A stretch of 64,000 bases of DNA from Leptospira jelokensis (GCF_004769635.1 NZ_RQGH01000028.1:186001-250000); one strand, 5' to 3'; counted from the stretch's first letter, positions 47,592 through 56,978 are shown. Notes: a model not told the origin generated them from the sequence alone. Numbers and translations: made by a program.

Positions 47592-49358
47592 TTAAGCGGC
47601 TTTTGGGTTTCCCATTCGTCGTTTCATTAAAAAACCTAAGGCAGCTCCCACCACAATCATACTCACTGATACTTCTAAAGCGTTTTTGCGAACCGCTTTG
47701 ATTAAGTAGGCAGTGAATCCATTGTCAGTATAGAAGTCGCTCACTCGGACAACGTACGATGGTCTGTTAGGCGCTGGGATTTGGTCTATGTGTAGGTACC
47801 AATCCTTATGAGCCACACCATTTGAGTGCATCCAAGAGTTGAAAAAGATGTAACCAGAAGTAGATGGTTTTCGAATATCAGCACCTTCTGTTGGGTGGTT
47901 GAAAACACCTGGAACGATGATGGCCCAAGGGAAACCATTTTTATCTAGGAACGCATCTTTTCCTTTTGCATCTTTAAAGTAACCAGGACGGAAGATTTGT
48001 CGGAACACACCATCTGTCTTTTGGTTGATCGCAAGGAAGTAATTGAGGTGTCCCCCAACGAGGTTCTTCGTTGCATTGAGGTCAACGGGTTCTTCGAAGG
48101 TGATGGTGACTTGAGCTGTCACACCACGCACAAAGTCATTGATGGTGAAAGTTGATCCTGCAGCAGGAGCATTCTTTTTCCCAAACAATGTTTTGTCGGA
48201 ACTTGGAAGGAGTAAGATACCTCGTTTGAGTTGTGCTTGCGTGAGTGTTCCACCAGTACAGTCTCCGGCTGCGTTGGCAGTGTACTTAGGAGCACTAACA
48301 CAACCATTCCAAGGGTTACCACTTCCATCCACATAACTCACTTGCACGTTCGCGTTCGTTGGCACATCAAGGGAAAGTCGGAGTTCGTGGTTGTATCCTG
48401 CACCTTTTGCAACGTGAGTGTAAGTTCCACGGATCGTTTTCACCTTGTTTGTTGGAGTTTTGTCCATCTCTGTGCTAAACACAGTGGAATGGTCATTTAA
48501 GTCAGCATCCCCAGCGGAAGGGAACATGTCTTCAAAAGCGATCGTATAACGACCAGACCGTGCAATTGCCGCTAAACTTGGATCATCTGGATATTCGTCA
48601 AAATTGTTTGCGATTCCATCACAATCGGAATCAACAGCTTGCACACAACCATTCACTGGTTGGAAGTTCGTTGTGTCTACGTTGACAACTGGAGCCACCA
48701 CAACGGTTCCTTCTGAGTTGTTGCCTGTTGCTGGTTGTTGTACGGGAGCAGAACCAACAATCTCTACCACTTCACCAGTGGTTGGGTTCACACCCACAAT
48801 GGTGATGTCCACAGAGACAACGGTTGGAGGAACGCTGATTGGAATCGTTGCCGATCCATTGCCATCAGTGGTCCCTACGCCCACAACATTTGGTTCCCCT
48901 GTTGTGACAGATTCCGTTACCGTCACTGGTGCGTTGGCAACAGGACCAGATTCGTTTTCTACCACTACAGTGACAGGAACTGTAATATTTGTTTCAAAGT
49001 TAAAGTCGCCACCGTTTGTTTGGTCTACCACATTGGTTGTGGTTTCATTGTTCACGGTAGTTGGTGCCGGTGTAGGCGCCGCAGGAGCTGGTGTGGGAGT
49101 GACAACAGAACCTGTGTCCCCATTACTTGTATCGCCACCTGTCCCTTGGGTTGTGTCAGGAGAGGTCACTTGGCTTGGATCTGTCGTTTCCAATCCAACC
49201 ACAGTAAATGTTCCACTGCCTGTATCTGTAGAAGTTGTATTGGCTTGGGTTGTCCCATCGCCGAGCCCTAAGAAGGGGAGTAATAACATTCCTTTTTTCT
49301 TATTGGAACAATCCACAAAGAAGAGGGGAAGCACCAAAAGAATGATCCATCGATTCAT
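47592..49358 (-). CDS. lruC: LruC-domain lipoprotein
   Basis: 588 residues. The signal ends FVDCSNKKK, giving lipid-modified Cys17. Residues about 35-130 are a Thr/Pro/Gly-rich linker (PTPAPAAPTPAPTTV), followed by an Ig-like segment (about 130-220). A calcium-type DSDCDGIANNFDEYPDD segment near 255 leads into the LruC domain (about 270-560; YTIAFEDMFPSAGDADLND). The C-terminus has a hydrophobic stretch (ALEVSVSMIVVGAALGFLMK) and a basic tail, so both ends could meet a membrane. LruC proteins are Leptospira outer-membrane-associated lipoproteins recognised by the host in pathogens. Gene symbol is by domain only; it may be one of several paralogues. Confidence 0.75.
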   Translation of the reverse strand: MNRWIILLVLPLFFVDCSNKKKGMLLLPFLGLGDGTTQANTTSTDTGSGTFTVVGLETTDPSQVTSPDTTQGTGGDTSNGDTGSVVTPTPAPAAPTPAPTTVNNETTTNVVDQTNGGDFNFETNITVPVTVVVENESGPVANAPVTVTESVTTGEPNVVGVGTTDGNGSATIPISVPPTVVSVDITIVGVNPTTGEVVEIVGSAPVQQPATGNNSEGTVVVAPVVNVDTTNFQPVNGCVQAVDSDCDGIANNFDEYPDDPSLAAIARSGRYTIAFEDMFPSAGDADLNDHSTVFSTEMDKTPTNKVKTIRGTYTHVAKGAGYNHELRLSLDVPTNANVQVSYVDGSGNPWNGCVSAPKYTANAAGDCTGGTLTQAQLKRGILLLPSSDKTLFGKKNAPAAGSTFTINDFVRGVTAQVTITFEEPVDLNATKNLVGGHLNYFLAINQKTDGVFRQIFRPGYFKDAKGKDAFLDKNGFPWAIIVPGVFNHPTEGADIRKPSTSGYIFFNSWMHSNGVAHKDWYLHIDQIPAPNRPSYVVRVSDFYTDNGFTAYLIKAVRKNALEVSVSMIVVGAALGFLMKRRMGNPKAA

Positions 49359-49526
49359 ATTTTTTTCCTACCTGTATATGGGATTGAACGACAAAGAATG
49401 AAAAAAATCAACATTCTTTTCGAAAAAATTAGGGAAATCCATGGGATTTCTGGGGGGATGTACGAACAGAATTCAAAAAAAAGTACAAACTCTATCCTTG
49501 ATCAGACATAAGTGTGTATTAAGCGA

Positions 49527-50255
49527 TCAATTCGCTTTTTTTGCTACGTGGGCCACAGCATTTCCAAAGACAAAATTCTGAAACCAGACATTAGTAAACC
49601 CCACTTCCTCGAGGATGGTTTTCAAGGTTTCCTGGTCTGGATAGGTTTTCGAAGAATGAGGTAGGTAATCAAACATTTCGTTTTGTTTCCCATACAAAAG
49701 GTACCCAAAGAGGGGTACGATTTTGAAAAAGTAAAAATCAGCAAAAACTTTCAAAAAACGAGGGCGGACACGACCAACATCTAAGTTGACATAAACGCCT
49801 CCTTCCTTTAACACTCGTTTGATTTCCTTTAAACACAAACGTAAATCGGAAACATTACGTAGCCCAAAACCCATGGTGACAATATCAAAACTTCCATCGG
49901 CAAATTGTTTTAGGTCCATGGCATCACCCACAATGAGGTTTACTTGTTTTCCTTCCACTTTTGGAAAGGCATACGACAACATTTGTTCTGAAAAATCAAG
50001 ACCCACAACGGTTTCTAGGTTTGGGTGTTTGGAAAGTCGAGAGGTGATGTCCCCGGTCCCACAACACAGATCCAGAGCTGATTTGGCATTCGGAACGGCC
50101 TCGAGAGCCTTTCGAACCACCCAATCCTTCCATTTGCGGTGGAGGAAAAAACTGTTCCAATCGTTGAATCGATCATAGGCTTTGGCAATCCCATCAAAAT
50201 TTTGTCTTACATATTCCGGTTTCTTTTCTTGGGAAGGCAGTTGGTATTGGTTCAT
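49527..50255 (-). CDS. ubiE: Demethylmenaquinone/ubiquinone methyltransferase
   Basis: About 242 residues from ATG 50255 (MNQYQLPSQEKKPEYV); an ATG six codons earlier at 50273 is possible. The far longer frame to 50684 runs into the neighbouring ExbB gene and is rejected. UbiE/MenG landmarks: YVRQNFDGIAKAYDRFNDW, SALDLCCGTGDITSRL, VGLDFSEQML and VTMGFGLRNV. It methylates demethylmenaquinone to menaquinone, the last ring step, in the cytoplasm. It is head-to-head with the ExbB gene, the two ATGs about 16 bases apart. Confidence 0.95.
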   Translation of the reverse strand: MNQYQLPSQEKKPEYVRQNFDGIAKAYDRFNDWNSFFLHRKWKDWVVRKALEAVPNAKSALDLCCGTGDITSRLSKHPNLETVVGLDFSEQMLSYAFPKVEGKQVNLIVGDAMDLKQFADGSFDIVTMGFGLRNVSDLRLCLKEIKRVLKEGGVYVNLDVGRVRPRFLKVFADFYFFKIVPLFGYLLYGKQNEMFDYLPHSSKTYPDQETLKTILEEVGFTNVWFQNFVFGNAVAHVAKKAN

Positions 50256-50271
50256 AGAGGTCGATACATCC

Positions 50272-50736
50272 ATGAATTGGACATTTTCAATTCCCGCAAT
50301 TTTGATTTTTGTTCTTCTTTTTGCTTTTTCTGTCCTTTCCTTTGCCAATTTCATACGTTTGTCCCTGGGATTTCGGAAGTTAAATTCTAAAAATGAAAGA
50401 GAAGGGATTTTTCCCTCAGAACCAAGTGAAGAGGAGATGGAATTGTTTTTTTCTCCCATTGAAAGGACGATTGATTGGTTTCCTACCATTGCTTCTGTCT
50501 CCATGTTGCTTGGGCTTTTAGGGACTGTGATAGGGATTAGTACAGCATTTGGAGAAATGGAAGCCCAAGGGAAAGTGAGTTTAGAAGTTTTGGCTGGTGG
50601 GATCAAAGATGCATTAAACACAACCATTGCTGGGTTATTTGTCGCCATCCCTTGCCTTTTATTCCACCGAGTCTGTGAAAACAAGGTACGTCACCTTTCA
50701 GAAACAATGATTTTTGATTTTTCAAAACCCAAATGA
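50272..50736 (+). CDS. exbB: ExbB/TolQ/MotA-family proton channel protein, short form
   Basis: 154 residues from ATG 50272, with AGAGGT upstream. Three hydrophobic helices (about 6-27, 73-95 and 116-136) are consistent with the TolQ/ExbB/MotA fold without the long cytoplasmic insert; TIASVSMLLGLLGTVIGIS and TTIAGLFVAIPCLLFH are the conserved helix 2 and 3 segments. With the following ExbD it forms a proton-driven energy-transducing complex in the inner membrane. Neither TonB nor TolA is in the window, so the work it does is unknown. The stop overlaps the exbD start by four bases (ATGA). Confidence 0.9.
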   Translation: MNWTFSIPAILIFVLLFAFSVLSFANFIRLSLGFRKLNSKNEREGIFPSEPSEEEMELFFSPIERTIDWFPTIASVSMLLGLLGTVIGISTAFGEMEAQGKVSLEVLAGGIKDALNTTIAGLFVAIPCLLFHRVCENKVRHLSETMIFDFSKPK

Positions 50737-51128
50737 GAGTTCGGAAACCCAAACACAGTACAAACATCGATATTAGCAGTTTGATTGATGTTTTGTTTAT
50801 TTTACTCGTGTTTTTGATGTTGGCAGTTCGGTTTACGGAACCCACATCTACGATCTCATTGGACTTACCCAAATCCAAAACAGATAGTTTTGGAAGCCAA
50901 AGTTATGTTTATAAAATCCAAATGAAGGCCGTAAACGAGATTTATCTCAATGGAGAGAAAGTGGCACTTAGTTCTCTTTCAGACCAAATTCAAAAAAATA
51001 CATCTCAATTCGATGCAGTGAGTTTGGAAGTGGACCAAAAGATTGAATTTGGAAATTTTGTGACGGTGACTGATTTACTAAAAGCAAAGGGATTTGAGAA
51101 AATTGATATCAAAACAAAAAAAGACTAA
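50733..51128 (+). CDS. exbD: ExbD/TolR-family protein
   Basis: 131 residues. One N-terminal membrane helix (about 14-36), preceded by the conserved IDISSLIDVLFILLVFLML with its proton-carrying Asp (near 19), then a periplasmic domain of about 90 residues. It is the partner of ExbB and reads directly from its stop (ATGA overlap). Its own stop overlaps that of the convergent histidine kinase by three to four bases. The pair stands alone without TonB. Periplasmic part has no unusual residues that I can see. Confidence 0.9.
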   Translation: MRVRKPKHSTNIDISSLIDVLFILLVFLMLAVRFTEPTSTISLDLPKSKTDSFGSQSYVYKIQMKAVNEIYLNGEKVALSSLSDQIQKNTSQFDAVSLEVDQKIEFGNFVTVTDLLKAKGFEKIDIKTKKD

Positions 51129-53119
51129 GCGTTGTTAGATTGCAGCAAATCAATCAAAAACTTGTATCGTTTGTTTTTTACTTTTTCGAGAAGGATTGTT
51201 TTACCTTTGTGATCAAAAGGAAGATTCGTTAACATATTGAGTAACTGGCCGAAGTTTTGGATTTTGATGAGTTGTAAGATCTCAAGCTTAAACTTACCCG
51301 ATTCCAGGTTCAAAAAAGTTTGAACAAATTCTTTTTCTGTATCTTCCACTTTCGTGAGATGCCAAACTTCTTTGGAACTTGTGGGTCCAAGTTTTGATTT
51401 TTCCTTTAAGTCAGATGAAATTTCATTTACTTTTGTCAGAGGTAACTCAAAACGAAAAATCGATCCTTGGTTTAAATCACTTTCTACTTGGATCATCCCT
51501 CCTAAAAAATCAACTAACTGATGTGATATGGAAAGCCCAAGCCCTGTTCCTTCCTTGTAAGAACTACCTTGTTCCGTTTGTTGGAAGGCCTCAAATATGG
51601 AATGGAGTTGGTCTTTTGGAATTCCAATCCCAGAATCTTTTACGATAAAATGAACCCTATCAACGGATGGATCAAGTCCTGGTTGGATTTGGATTTCCAA
51701 ATGGACAAAACCTTGGTTTGTAAATTTTAATGCATTTCCTAATAAATTCACAAGGATTTGTTTTATTTTTTGTAGGTCTGCTTCATAAAAATGATTTTCA
51801 ATCACCTGAGGGTGTAACAATTCAAATTGAATTTGTTTTTCTGCAAACCGGTAGGAAAACATGGAAAACAAAGTGTCCCATAATTGCACAAGGGAAAACT
51901 TTTCTTTCATCTCTGTCATTTTCCCTGCTTCGATTTTAGATAAATCCAATATATCATTGATCATTCCAAGTAAATGGACACCATTTTCATAAAGCGAATG
52001 CACATATCCTTTTAAGTGTTCTGGTAAATTGGGATCCTTTTCTAATATTTGGGAAAATCCAATCACTGCATGTAATGGCGTTCGTAACTCATGTGTGATT
52101 TTTGAAAAAAAGACCGACTTCGATTGGTTGGCTTTGATGGCAGCTTCCACAGCTTTTTGCAGCCGTTTGTTTTGTAATTCGATTTTTTGAGAATAGTCGT
52201 TTAACTTATCTTCTGCGATCTTCCGATCGGTGATATCAAATACAGTGGATTTGCTAATCACAAAGTTTCCATTTTTATCAAATGTGGGAACGGAATTTAA
52301 ACTCACAAAAAAAGTGGATTTGTCTTTGCGTACGAATTCTAATTCTACTCCCGTTAAAGTCTCATGGGGGAAAGAATGTAAAATTTGTTGGAATTTATCA
52401 TAACTACTTTCCGTTAACAAATCATTGATTTTGAAATTCCCAACAATTTCTTCCCTTGAATACCCCAACCAATCTAGTTCTGTGTCATTGATCGAAACCA
52501 AAACGTTGTCTTTGTCGAGGGAATGGTAACCACAAGGAGCATTGTTATATAAATCTAAAATCCTTTCATAGGATTTCATTAAGTTTTCTTCTGCAATTTT
52601 ACGATTGGTGATATCAATTCCTATCGACAAAACTTCATAAGGATAACCAAATTCGTTTTTTAAAATCCGGTTAGACCAAGTAACCGTTCGTTTGTCATCA
52701 TTGCCAATGAATACATCAAATTCCTGTCTGATGTTTTGTTCTGGTCTGTGGAAGATATTCCATAATTGGCTTTTGATTTCATTGGATTTATCAAATGGGA
52801 TCCGAAACAAATCGAGGACAAGGTCTTTGCCTTCTGCCATATCTTTTCCCATTTGGAAAAATTCTTCAGCATACGGGTTTACCGAATGGATTCGAAAATC
52901 GGGGCTCCATCGAATGATGATGGAATTTGCTGTATCGTATATATCTTGGTATTGTTTTTCTTTTTCCCGAATGATCCTTTCTATTTCTTCTGCATTAGAA
53001 AGGTTCTTACGAAATAAAATTAACCTAAGTTTTTTTTCCCTTCTGTAGGCATTATGATAATAATAAGCATAAAAGAGTAAGGCCGATGCAATCAGAATGG
53101 CTATGATTTCGTCTATCAT
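51125..53119 (-). CDS. PAS-PAS sensor histidine kinase with unusual C-terminal extension
   Basis: 664 residues. One N-terminal membrane helix (about 4-22), then two PAS/PAC domains (about 55-180 and 185-305; ending ITNRKIAEENL and ITDRKIAEDKL), a HisKA domain with the phosphorylated His in ITHELRTPLHAVIGFSQ, and a HATPase domain (N-box LVNLLGNALKFT, G1 DSGIGIP, G2 GTGLGLSI). After the ATPase, about 90 residues form an extra helical, charged tail (VEDTEKEFVQTFLNLES...) without a receiver domain. It is co-transcribed with the REC-PP2C gene: its ATG lies inside the last codon of that gene (four-base overlap). It probably phosphorylates that REC domain. Confidence 0.92.
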   Translation of the reverse strand: MIDEIIAILIASALLFYAYYYHNAYRREKKLRLILFRKNLSNAEEIERIIREKEKQYQDIYDTANSIIIRWSPDFRIHSVNPYAEEFFQMGKDMAEGKDLVLDLFRIPFDKSNEIKSQLWNIFHRPEQNIRQEFDVFIGNDDKRTVTWSNRILKNEFGYPYEVLSIGIDITNRKIAEENLMKSYERILDLYNNAPCGYHSLDKDNVLVSINDTELDWLGYSREEIVGNFKINDLLTESSYDKFQQILHSFPHETLTGVELEFVRKDKSTFFVSLNSVPTFDKNGNFVISKSTVFDITDRKIAEDKLNDYSQKIELQNKRLQKAVEAAIKANQSKSVFFSKITHELRTPLHAVIGFSQILEKDPNLPEHLKGYVHSLYENGVHLLGMINDILDLSKIEAGKMTEMKEKFSLVQLWDTLFSMFSYRFAEKQIQFELLHPQVIENHFYEADLQKIKQILVNLLGNALKFTNQGFVHLEIQIQPGLDPSVDRVHFIVKDSGIGIPKDQLHSIFEAFQQTEQGSSYKEGTGLGLSISHQLVDFLGGMIQVESDLNQGSIFRFELPLTKVNEISSDLKEKSKLGPTSSKEVWHLTKVEDTEKEFVQTFLNLESGKFKLEILQLIKIQNFGQLLNMLTNLPFDHKGKTILLEKVKNKRYKFLIDLLQSNNA

Positions 53120-54315
53120 TTCACTTCTAATAATAACATCGTCATATCATCCGCAACTTTTCCAATTGAGTATTCTAATACTTCTTTTGAAATTGTTTCC
53201 AAGAGATCCTGAGATGGGAGTTGGATGTATTTTTCTACCAATTCGGAAAATTTTTGATCACCCAAGTATTCATCTTTTTCGTTCGGTACTTCAAACATCC
53301 CATCGGAAAACAAAAACAATCTGTCACCTGACTTCAGTATGATATCTTCATTGGTTGTATTCAACTGATCGGGAAACATCATCAAACAAAATCCTTTGGT
53401 TCCTAGTTTTTGGATTTGATTGTCACGTAATAAAAAAATGTGATGGTGCCCCGCCATAGAATAGGATAACAAATTTTCTTCAGCACGATACCGAATGTAT
53501 ACAGCACTGATAAAATGCGTACTGATGAGTGGTGTTAAGGTATTATGAAGCCAATACAAACATTCGCTAGGTGACAAAAATGACTTATTCATGGTTTTGA
53601 AAGTGATGATGGCCATAAGCGATACCATTGCCGCAGCAATTCCATGCCCTGTCACATCACCAAATAAAATGTCCAGGTCCCCTGAAGGTAATACATCATA
53701 GGTAATCAAATCCCCACCGACTAGGTCCATTGGTTTGTAAGAAGTATAAATTTGATAGAGAGGAGAGGGGGGGAATTGGAAGGTAACTAACTTTTCTTGG
53801 TTAGCTTTTGCCAATTCTAAATCCTTTTGGATCCCATACAATAAATCGATCCGCTCTTTTTCCAAGGTTTTGATTTTGATATGAGTGCGAATCCTAGCTA
53901 AAACTTCGGATTCTTGGAAGGGTTTTGTGATATAATCTACGGCACCTGTTTCCAATCCCTTAACGATGTCTGATGTTTCATTTAATGCAGATAAAAATAG
54001 AATGGGAGTGTTTTTTTGTCGTTCCATCCCAAGCAAACGATTGGCAACTTCCAATCCACTGATGCCAGGAAGTAGTATGTCGAGTAAAATCAAATCAAAA
54101 TCCAAAACTTCCGCAAGTTCTAAGGCGTACTCACCATCATAAGCAACTGCCACTTCATATCCTTGGCCAAGTAAAATATGGGTGATGATTTCCATATTGG
54201 TTTCGTTATCATCAACAACTAAAATTTTTGCGGCAACTTTGGAATTCACTATGCAAAAAGCATGTGTTACAAAATTCTTTTGGCAAGGTTTTTTTGAAAC
54301 ATTAGGTTTCTCCAT
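53116..54315 (-). CDS. Response regulator with PP2C/SpoIIE phosphatase output
   Basis: 399 residues (a GTG at 54249 would give a shorter form). The receiver domain (about 28-150) has the acidic pair VVDDNET and the phosphoaccepting Asp in DLILLDILLPG; the Lys is in YITKPF. A coiled linker leads to a PP2C/SpoIIE phosphatase (about 195-395; DLVGGDLITY, FGDVTGHGIAAAMV, FLFSDGMFE and KVADDMTMLL). This resembles RsbU/RssB-like switches in which phosphorylation sets the phosphatase. It overlaps by four bases with the downstream histidine kinase, its likely partner. It diverges from dinB, with seven bases between the starts. Confidence 0.92.
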   Translation of the reverse strand: MEKPNVSKKPCQKNFVTHAFCIVNSKVAAKILVVDDNETNMEIITHILLGQGYEVAVAYDGEYALELAEVLDFDLILLDILLPGISGLEVANRLLGMERQKNTPILFLSALNETSDIVKGLETGAVDYITKPFQESEVLARIRTHIKIKTLEKERIDLLYGIQKDLELAKANQEKLVTFQFPPSPLYQIYTSYKPMDLVGGDLITYDVLPSGDLDILFGDVTGHGIAAAMVSLMAIITFKTMNKSFLSPSECLYWLHNTLTPLISTHFISAVYIRYRAEENLLSYSMAGHHHIFLLRDNQIQKLGTKGFCLMMFPDQLNTTNEDIILKSGDRLFLFSDGMFEVPNEKDEYLGDQKFSELVEKYIQLPSQDLLETISKEVLEYSIGKVADDMTMLLLEVK

Positions 54316-54322
54316 TTCTTAA

Positions 54323-55405
54323 ATGAGAAAGATTATCCATATTGATATGGATGCGTTTTATGCATCAGTGGAACAAAGAGATTTCCCAGAAATGAGAGGG
54401 AAACCTGTTGTTGTAGGTGGATCTCCGCATTCTAGAGGTGTGGTCTGTGCTGCCAGTTATGAAGCTCGGAAGTTTGGAATTCGATCGGCTATTTCTTGTT
54501 ACCAAGCATACAAACTTTGCCCAGAAGCAATTTTCACTCCCCCTCGTTTTGAGGTATACAAAGCAGTCTCCAAAGAAATCCGTTCCATCTTTTTAGAATA
54601 CACGGACCTGGTAGAACCACTTTCCTTAGATGAAGCATATTTAGATGTCACGAAAAACAAAATGAATTTACCTCTTGCCAGTACCATCGCAAAAGAAATT
54701 CGCAAAAAAATTTGGGACAAAACGGGACTCACTTGTTCGGCAGGTGTGGCAACAAACAAGTTTTTGGCGAATATGGCTTCCGAGAAAAACAAACCAAATG
54801 GATTGTATGTGGTTTTACCTGGAGAAGAAATTTCCTTTTTAGATGAACTTCCTTTGTATCAATTTTATGGGATCGGGAAAAAGACTTTTGAAAAATTGCA
54901 AAGGTTGGGTTTTACAAAAGGGAAAGATTTACGCCAAGTGGATGAATCCATTCTCACGAAAGAATTTGGAAAAATGGGAGCCGTGTTTTACCGGATGGCA
55001 AGAGGTTTGGACGAAAGGGAAGTGATTCCCTACCGTGATCCAAAATCAATTGGAGTGGAAACAACCTTTACCCACGACTCGGATGATTTTTCCTATTTTT
55101 TACTTACTCTGGAATCACTCGCAAAAGAATTAGAAATGCGAATGATGAAAAAAAATAAAAAGGGGAAAACACTTACCCTTAAAGTAAAGTTTGAGGATTT
55201 TACGGTAAAACAAAAATCAGTCACATCCGATGCCTTTTTCTACTTGGCAGACAATCTTTTGGAGCAATCCTCGAATTTGATGGCTACTGTTTGGAAGGAA
55301 CACGTCGACCCTCCCAAAAAAATACGACTTTTAGGTTTATCAGTTACCAATTTTAGTGAAAAGGAAACAAAAGGAGACGGAAACCAACCCTCCCTGTTCG
55401 GATAA
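54323..55405 (+). CDS. dinB: DNA polymerase IV
   Basis: 360 residues. Y-family polymerase motifs: IIHIDMDAFYASVEQRD at the N-terminus with the metal-binding Asp, VVCAASYEARKFGI, LSLDEAYLDVT with the catalytic Asp-Glu, and SAGVATNKFLANMAS. The C-terminal little-finger domain (about 240-345) is intact and ends QPSLFG, which resembles a beta-clamp-binding peptide (Q..L.F). It does low-fidelity translesion synthesis. No LexA-like box is obvious upstream, and the start lies eight bases from the divergent response regulator gene. The esterase gene starts three bases after its stop. Confidence 0.95.
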   Translation: MRKIIHIDMDAFYASVEQRDFPEMRGKPVVVGGSPHSRGVVCAASYEARKFGIRSAISCYQAYKLCPEAIFTPPRFEVYKAVSKEIRSIFLEYTDLVEPLSLDEAYLDVTKNKMNLPLASTIAKEIRKKIWDKTGLTCSAGVATNKFLANMASEKNKPNGLYVVLPGEEISFLDELPLYQFYGIGKKTFEKLQRLGFTKGKDLRQVDESILTKEFGKMGAVFYRMARGLDEREVIPYRDPKSIGVETTFTHDSDDFSYFLLTLESLAKELEMRMMKKNKKGKTLTLKVKFEDFTVKQKSVTSDAFFYLADNLLEQSSNLMATVWKEHVDPPKKIRLLGLSVTNFSEKETKGDGNQPSLFG

Positions 55406-55408
55406 TAT

Positions 55409-56110
55409 ATGTTAGATGACGAAAATGATTTAGAATCTCTCGGTCCCTTAAAAGTATTACGTGTAAAAGGAGACCCCGATGCCCCCACTGTAGTTTTATT
55501 TCATGGTTATGGGGCAAGTGCCTTCGATTTATACCCAATCCATGAAGTGTTAGTAACCGATCAAAAATTCAATTGGGTTTTCCCACATGGTCATTTGAGT
55601 ATCCCTTTGATGCCTGGATACAATGGTAGGGCATGGTTTCCGATCGATATGGCTGCTTTGGAAGAAGCAATTCGCAAAAACGATTTTAGAAATTTTGCAG
55701 ACAAAGACCCAGAAGGAATGGATATCGCAAGGGCATCCGCCTATTTGATGTTAGAAGCTCTTGGAGTTCCATGGAGCCAATTGATTTTAGGAGGGTTTTC
55801 CCAAGGAGCTATGCTTGCAACAGACATCACATTACGAAATGAACAAAATTCAAAAGGGCTCATGATCCTTTCCGGTGCTTTAGTCAACGAAGCCCTTTGG
55901 AAAGATTTGGCTCCTAAAAAAACAAACTTACGATTTTTTCAATCCCATGGAGAATTTGATCCTATTTTAGGTTATGCAAACGCGAAAAAACTCGAGAAAT
56001 TACTCCGAAATTCAGGATTACTCGGAGAATTCATCGCTTTCCCTGGTGGCCATGAAATCCCAGCACCCGTCGTGCAAGGCATCAGCCGGTATTTAAACAG
56101 TTTGTCATAA
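55409..56110 (+). CDS. Carboxylesterase/phospholipase-family hydrolase
   Basis: 233 residues. The carboxylesterase family pattern is clear: VVLFHGYGASAFDLYPI near the start, GGFSQGAMLATD with the nucleophilic Ser, and a terminal His in FPGGHEIP, plus the Asp in GEFDPILGY. No signal peptide, so it is cytoplasmic. It resembles the bacterial acyl-protein/carboxylesterase group (YpfH/Est-like) that cleaves small esters. It starts three bases after dinB, probably on the same mRNA, without a functional link that I can see. Confidence 0.9.
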   Translation: MLDDENDLESLGPLKVLRVKGDPDAPTVVLFHGYGASAFDLYPIHEVLVTDQKFNWVFPHGHLSIPLMPGYNGRAWFPIDMAALEEAIRKNDFRNFADKDPEGMDIARASAYLMLEALGVPWSQLILGGFSQGAMLATDITLRNEQNSKGLMILSGALVNEALWKDLAPKKTNLRFFQSHGEFDPILGYANAKKLEKLLRNSGLLGEFIAFPGGHEIPAPVVQGISRYLNSLS

Positions 56111-56179
56111 ACAAAATTGGGTGAAATGAAATTCCTATCGTTTTTCTTCATCCAACTGGTCTAAGGTTGGGTGGTGGTT

Positions 56180-56938
56180 ATGAAACGGTTTTTCTATTTA
56201 GTTTTGTTTTTGGGAATTTCACAAACTCTTTTTGCACAGAGTTTCGATCACAAACATAGTGTTTGGGATTCATTATTAAAAAAACATGTGAAAAATGGTC
56301 TCGTTTCCTATAAGGGATTCATCTCAGATGGATCAACCTTAAATGGGTACTTGGATCAATTAACAAAAGTAACTGATGCAAATTACCAATCATTTTCCGA
56401 AAAGGAGAAAATGAGTTTTTTAATCAATGCCTATAACGCATTCACAGTGAAACTCATCCTCGACCATTACCCAGTTGAAAGTATCACTGACATTGGATCT
56501 CCCTTTTCCAAAGTCAATTTGGCACGAGGGATCCCTTGGAAAAAAGAATTTTTCCAATTACTCGGTAAATCCCGCCATCTGGATTGGATTGAACATGAAA
56601 AGTTAAGAAAAGATTTTAACGAACCAAGGATTCACTTTGCCATCGTTTGTGCTTCCATCGGCTGTCCTATTTTGCAATCGGAAGCTTATTCTCCGGCAAA
56701 TTTAGAAAAACAATTACAAAATGCAAAACTAGTATTTTTAAAAAACCCAAAGAAAAATTCTTATGATAAAAAGACGAACACTCTGTACTTAAGTAAGATT
56801 TTCAATTGGTTCCAACCTGATTTTACAAAAAAATCCACTTTGATCCAATTTGTCCAAGATGGATTTGAAGAAACCATCAAACCAGATGCCAAAATTGTTT
56901 ATAATGAATACAATTGGGATTTAAATGAATTGAAATGA
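56180..56938 (+). CDS. Exported DUF547-family protein
   Basis: 252 residues from ATG 56180, with GGTGGTGG upstream; a GTG three codons earlier is less likely. The signal peptide covers about residues 1-20 (ending TLFAQS). The mature part has the DUF547 pattern: HSVWDSLLKKHV, KMSFLINAYNAFTVKLIL, then HFAIVCASIGCP and NPKKNSYDKK. The conserved Asn-Ala-Tyr-Asn and Cys-Ala-Ser-x-Gly-Cys suggest an enzyme-like site, but no reaction is established for the family. It is periplasmic and follows the esterase by 70 bp. Confidence 0.9.
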   Translation: MKRFFYLVLFLGISQTLFAQSFDHKHSVWDSLLKKHVKNGLVSYKGFISDGSTLNGYLDQLTKVTDANYQSFSEKEKMSFLINAYNAFTVKLILDHYPVESITDIGSPFSKVNLARGIPWKKEFFQLLGKSRHLDWIEHEKLRKDFNEPRIHFAIVCASIGCPILQSEAYSPANLEKQLQNAKLVFLKNPKKNSYDKKTNTLYLSKIFNWFQPDFTKKSTLIQFVQDGFEETIKPDAKIVYNEYNWDLNELK

Positions 56939-56948
56939 AAGAAGAATT

Positions 56949-56978
56949 CTGCCGTACGATCCATCCATCTAACGGCAG
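56949..56978. terminator. Hairpin after the DUF547 gene
   Basis: CTGCCGT (56949-56955) pairs with ACGGCAG (56972-56978) across a 16-base loop, ten bases after the stop. The following TTCCACTTGGTTTGG is only weakly T-rich. It may terminate both this gene and the convergent OsmC gene. Confidence 0.45.

Noticed and set aside
48604..49401. A 265-codon open frame on the strand opposite the LruC lipoprotein gene, rich in Thr/Val/Pro
   Set aside because: It mirrors the low-complexity Thr/Pro/Val linker of the real gene; no SD or domain, while the opposite strand has a lipobox and LruC domain.
50256..50684. N-terminal extension of UbiE by up to 143 residues
   Set aside because: It would lie wholly across the exbB gene and shows no UbiE similarity; the family start is near MNQYQLPSQ.
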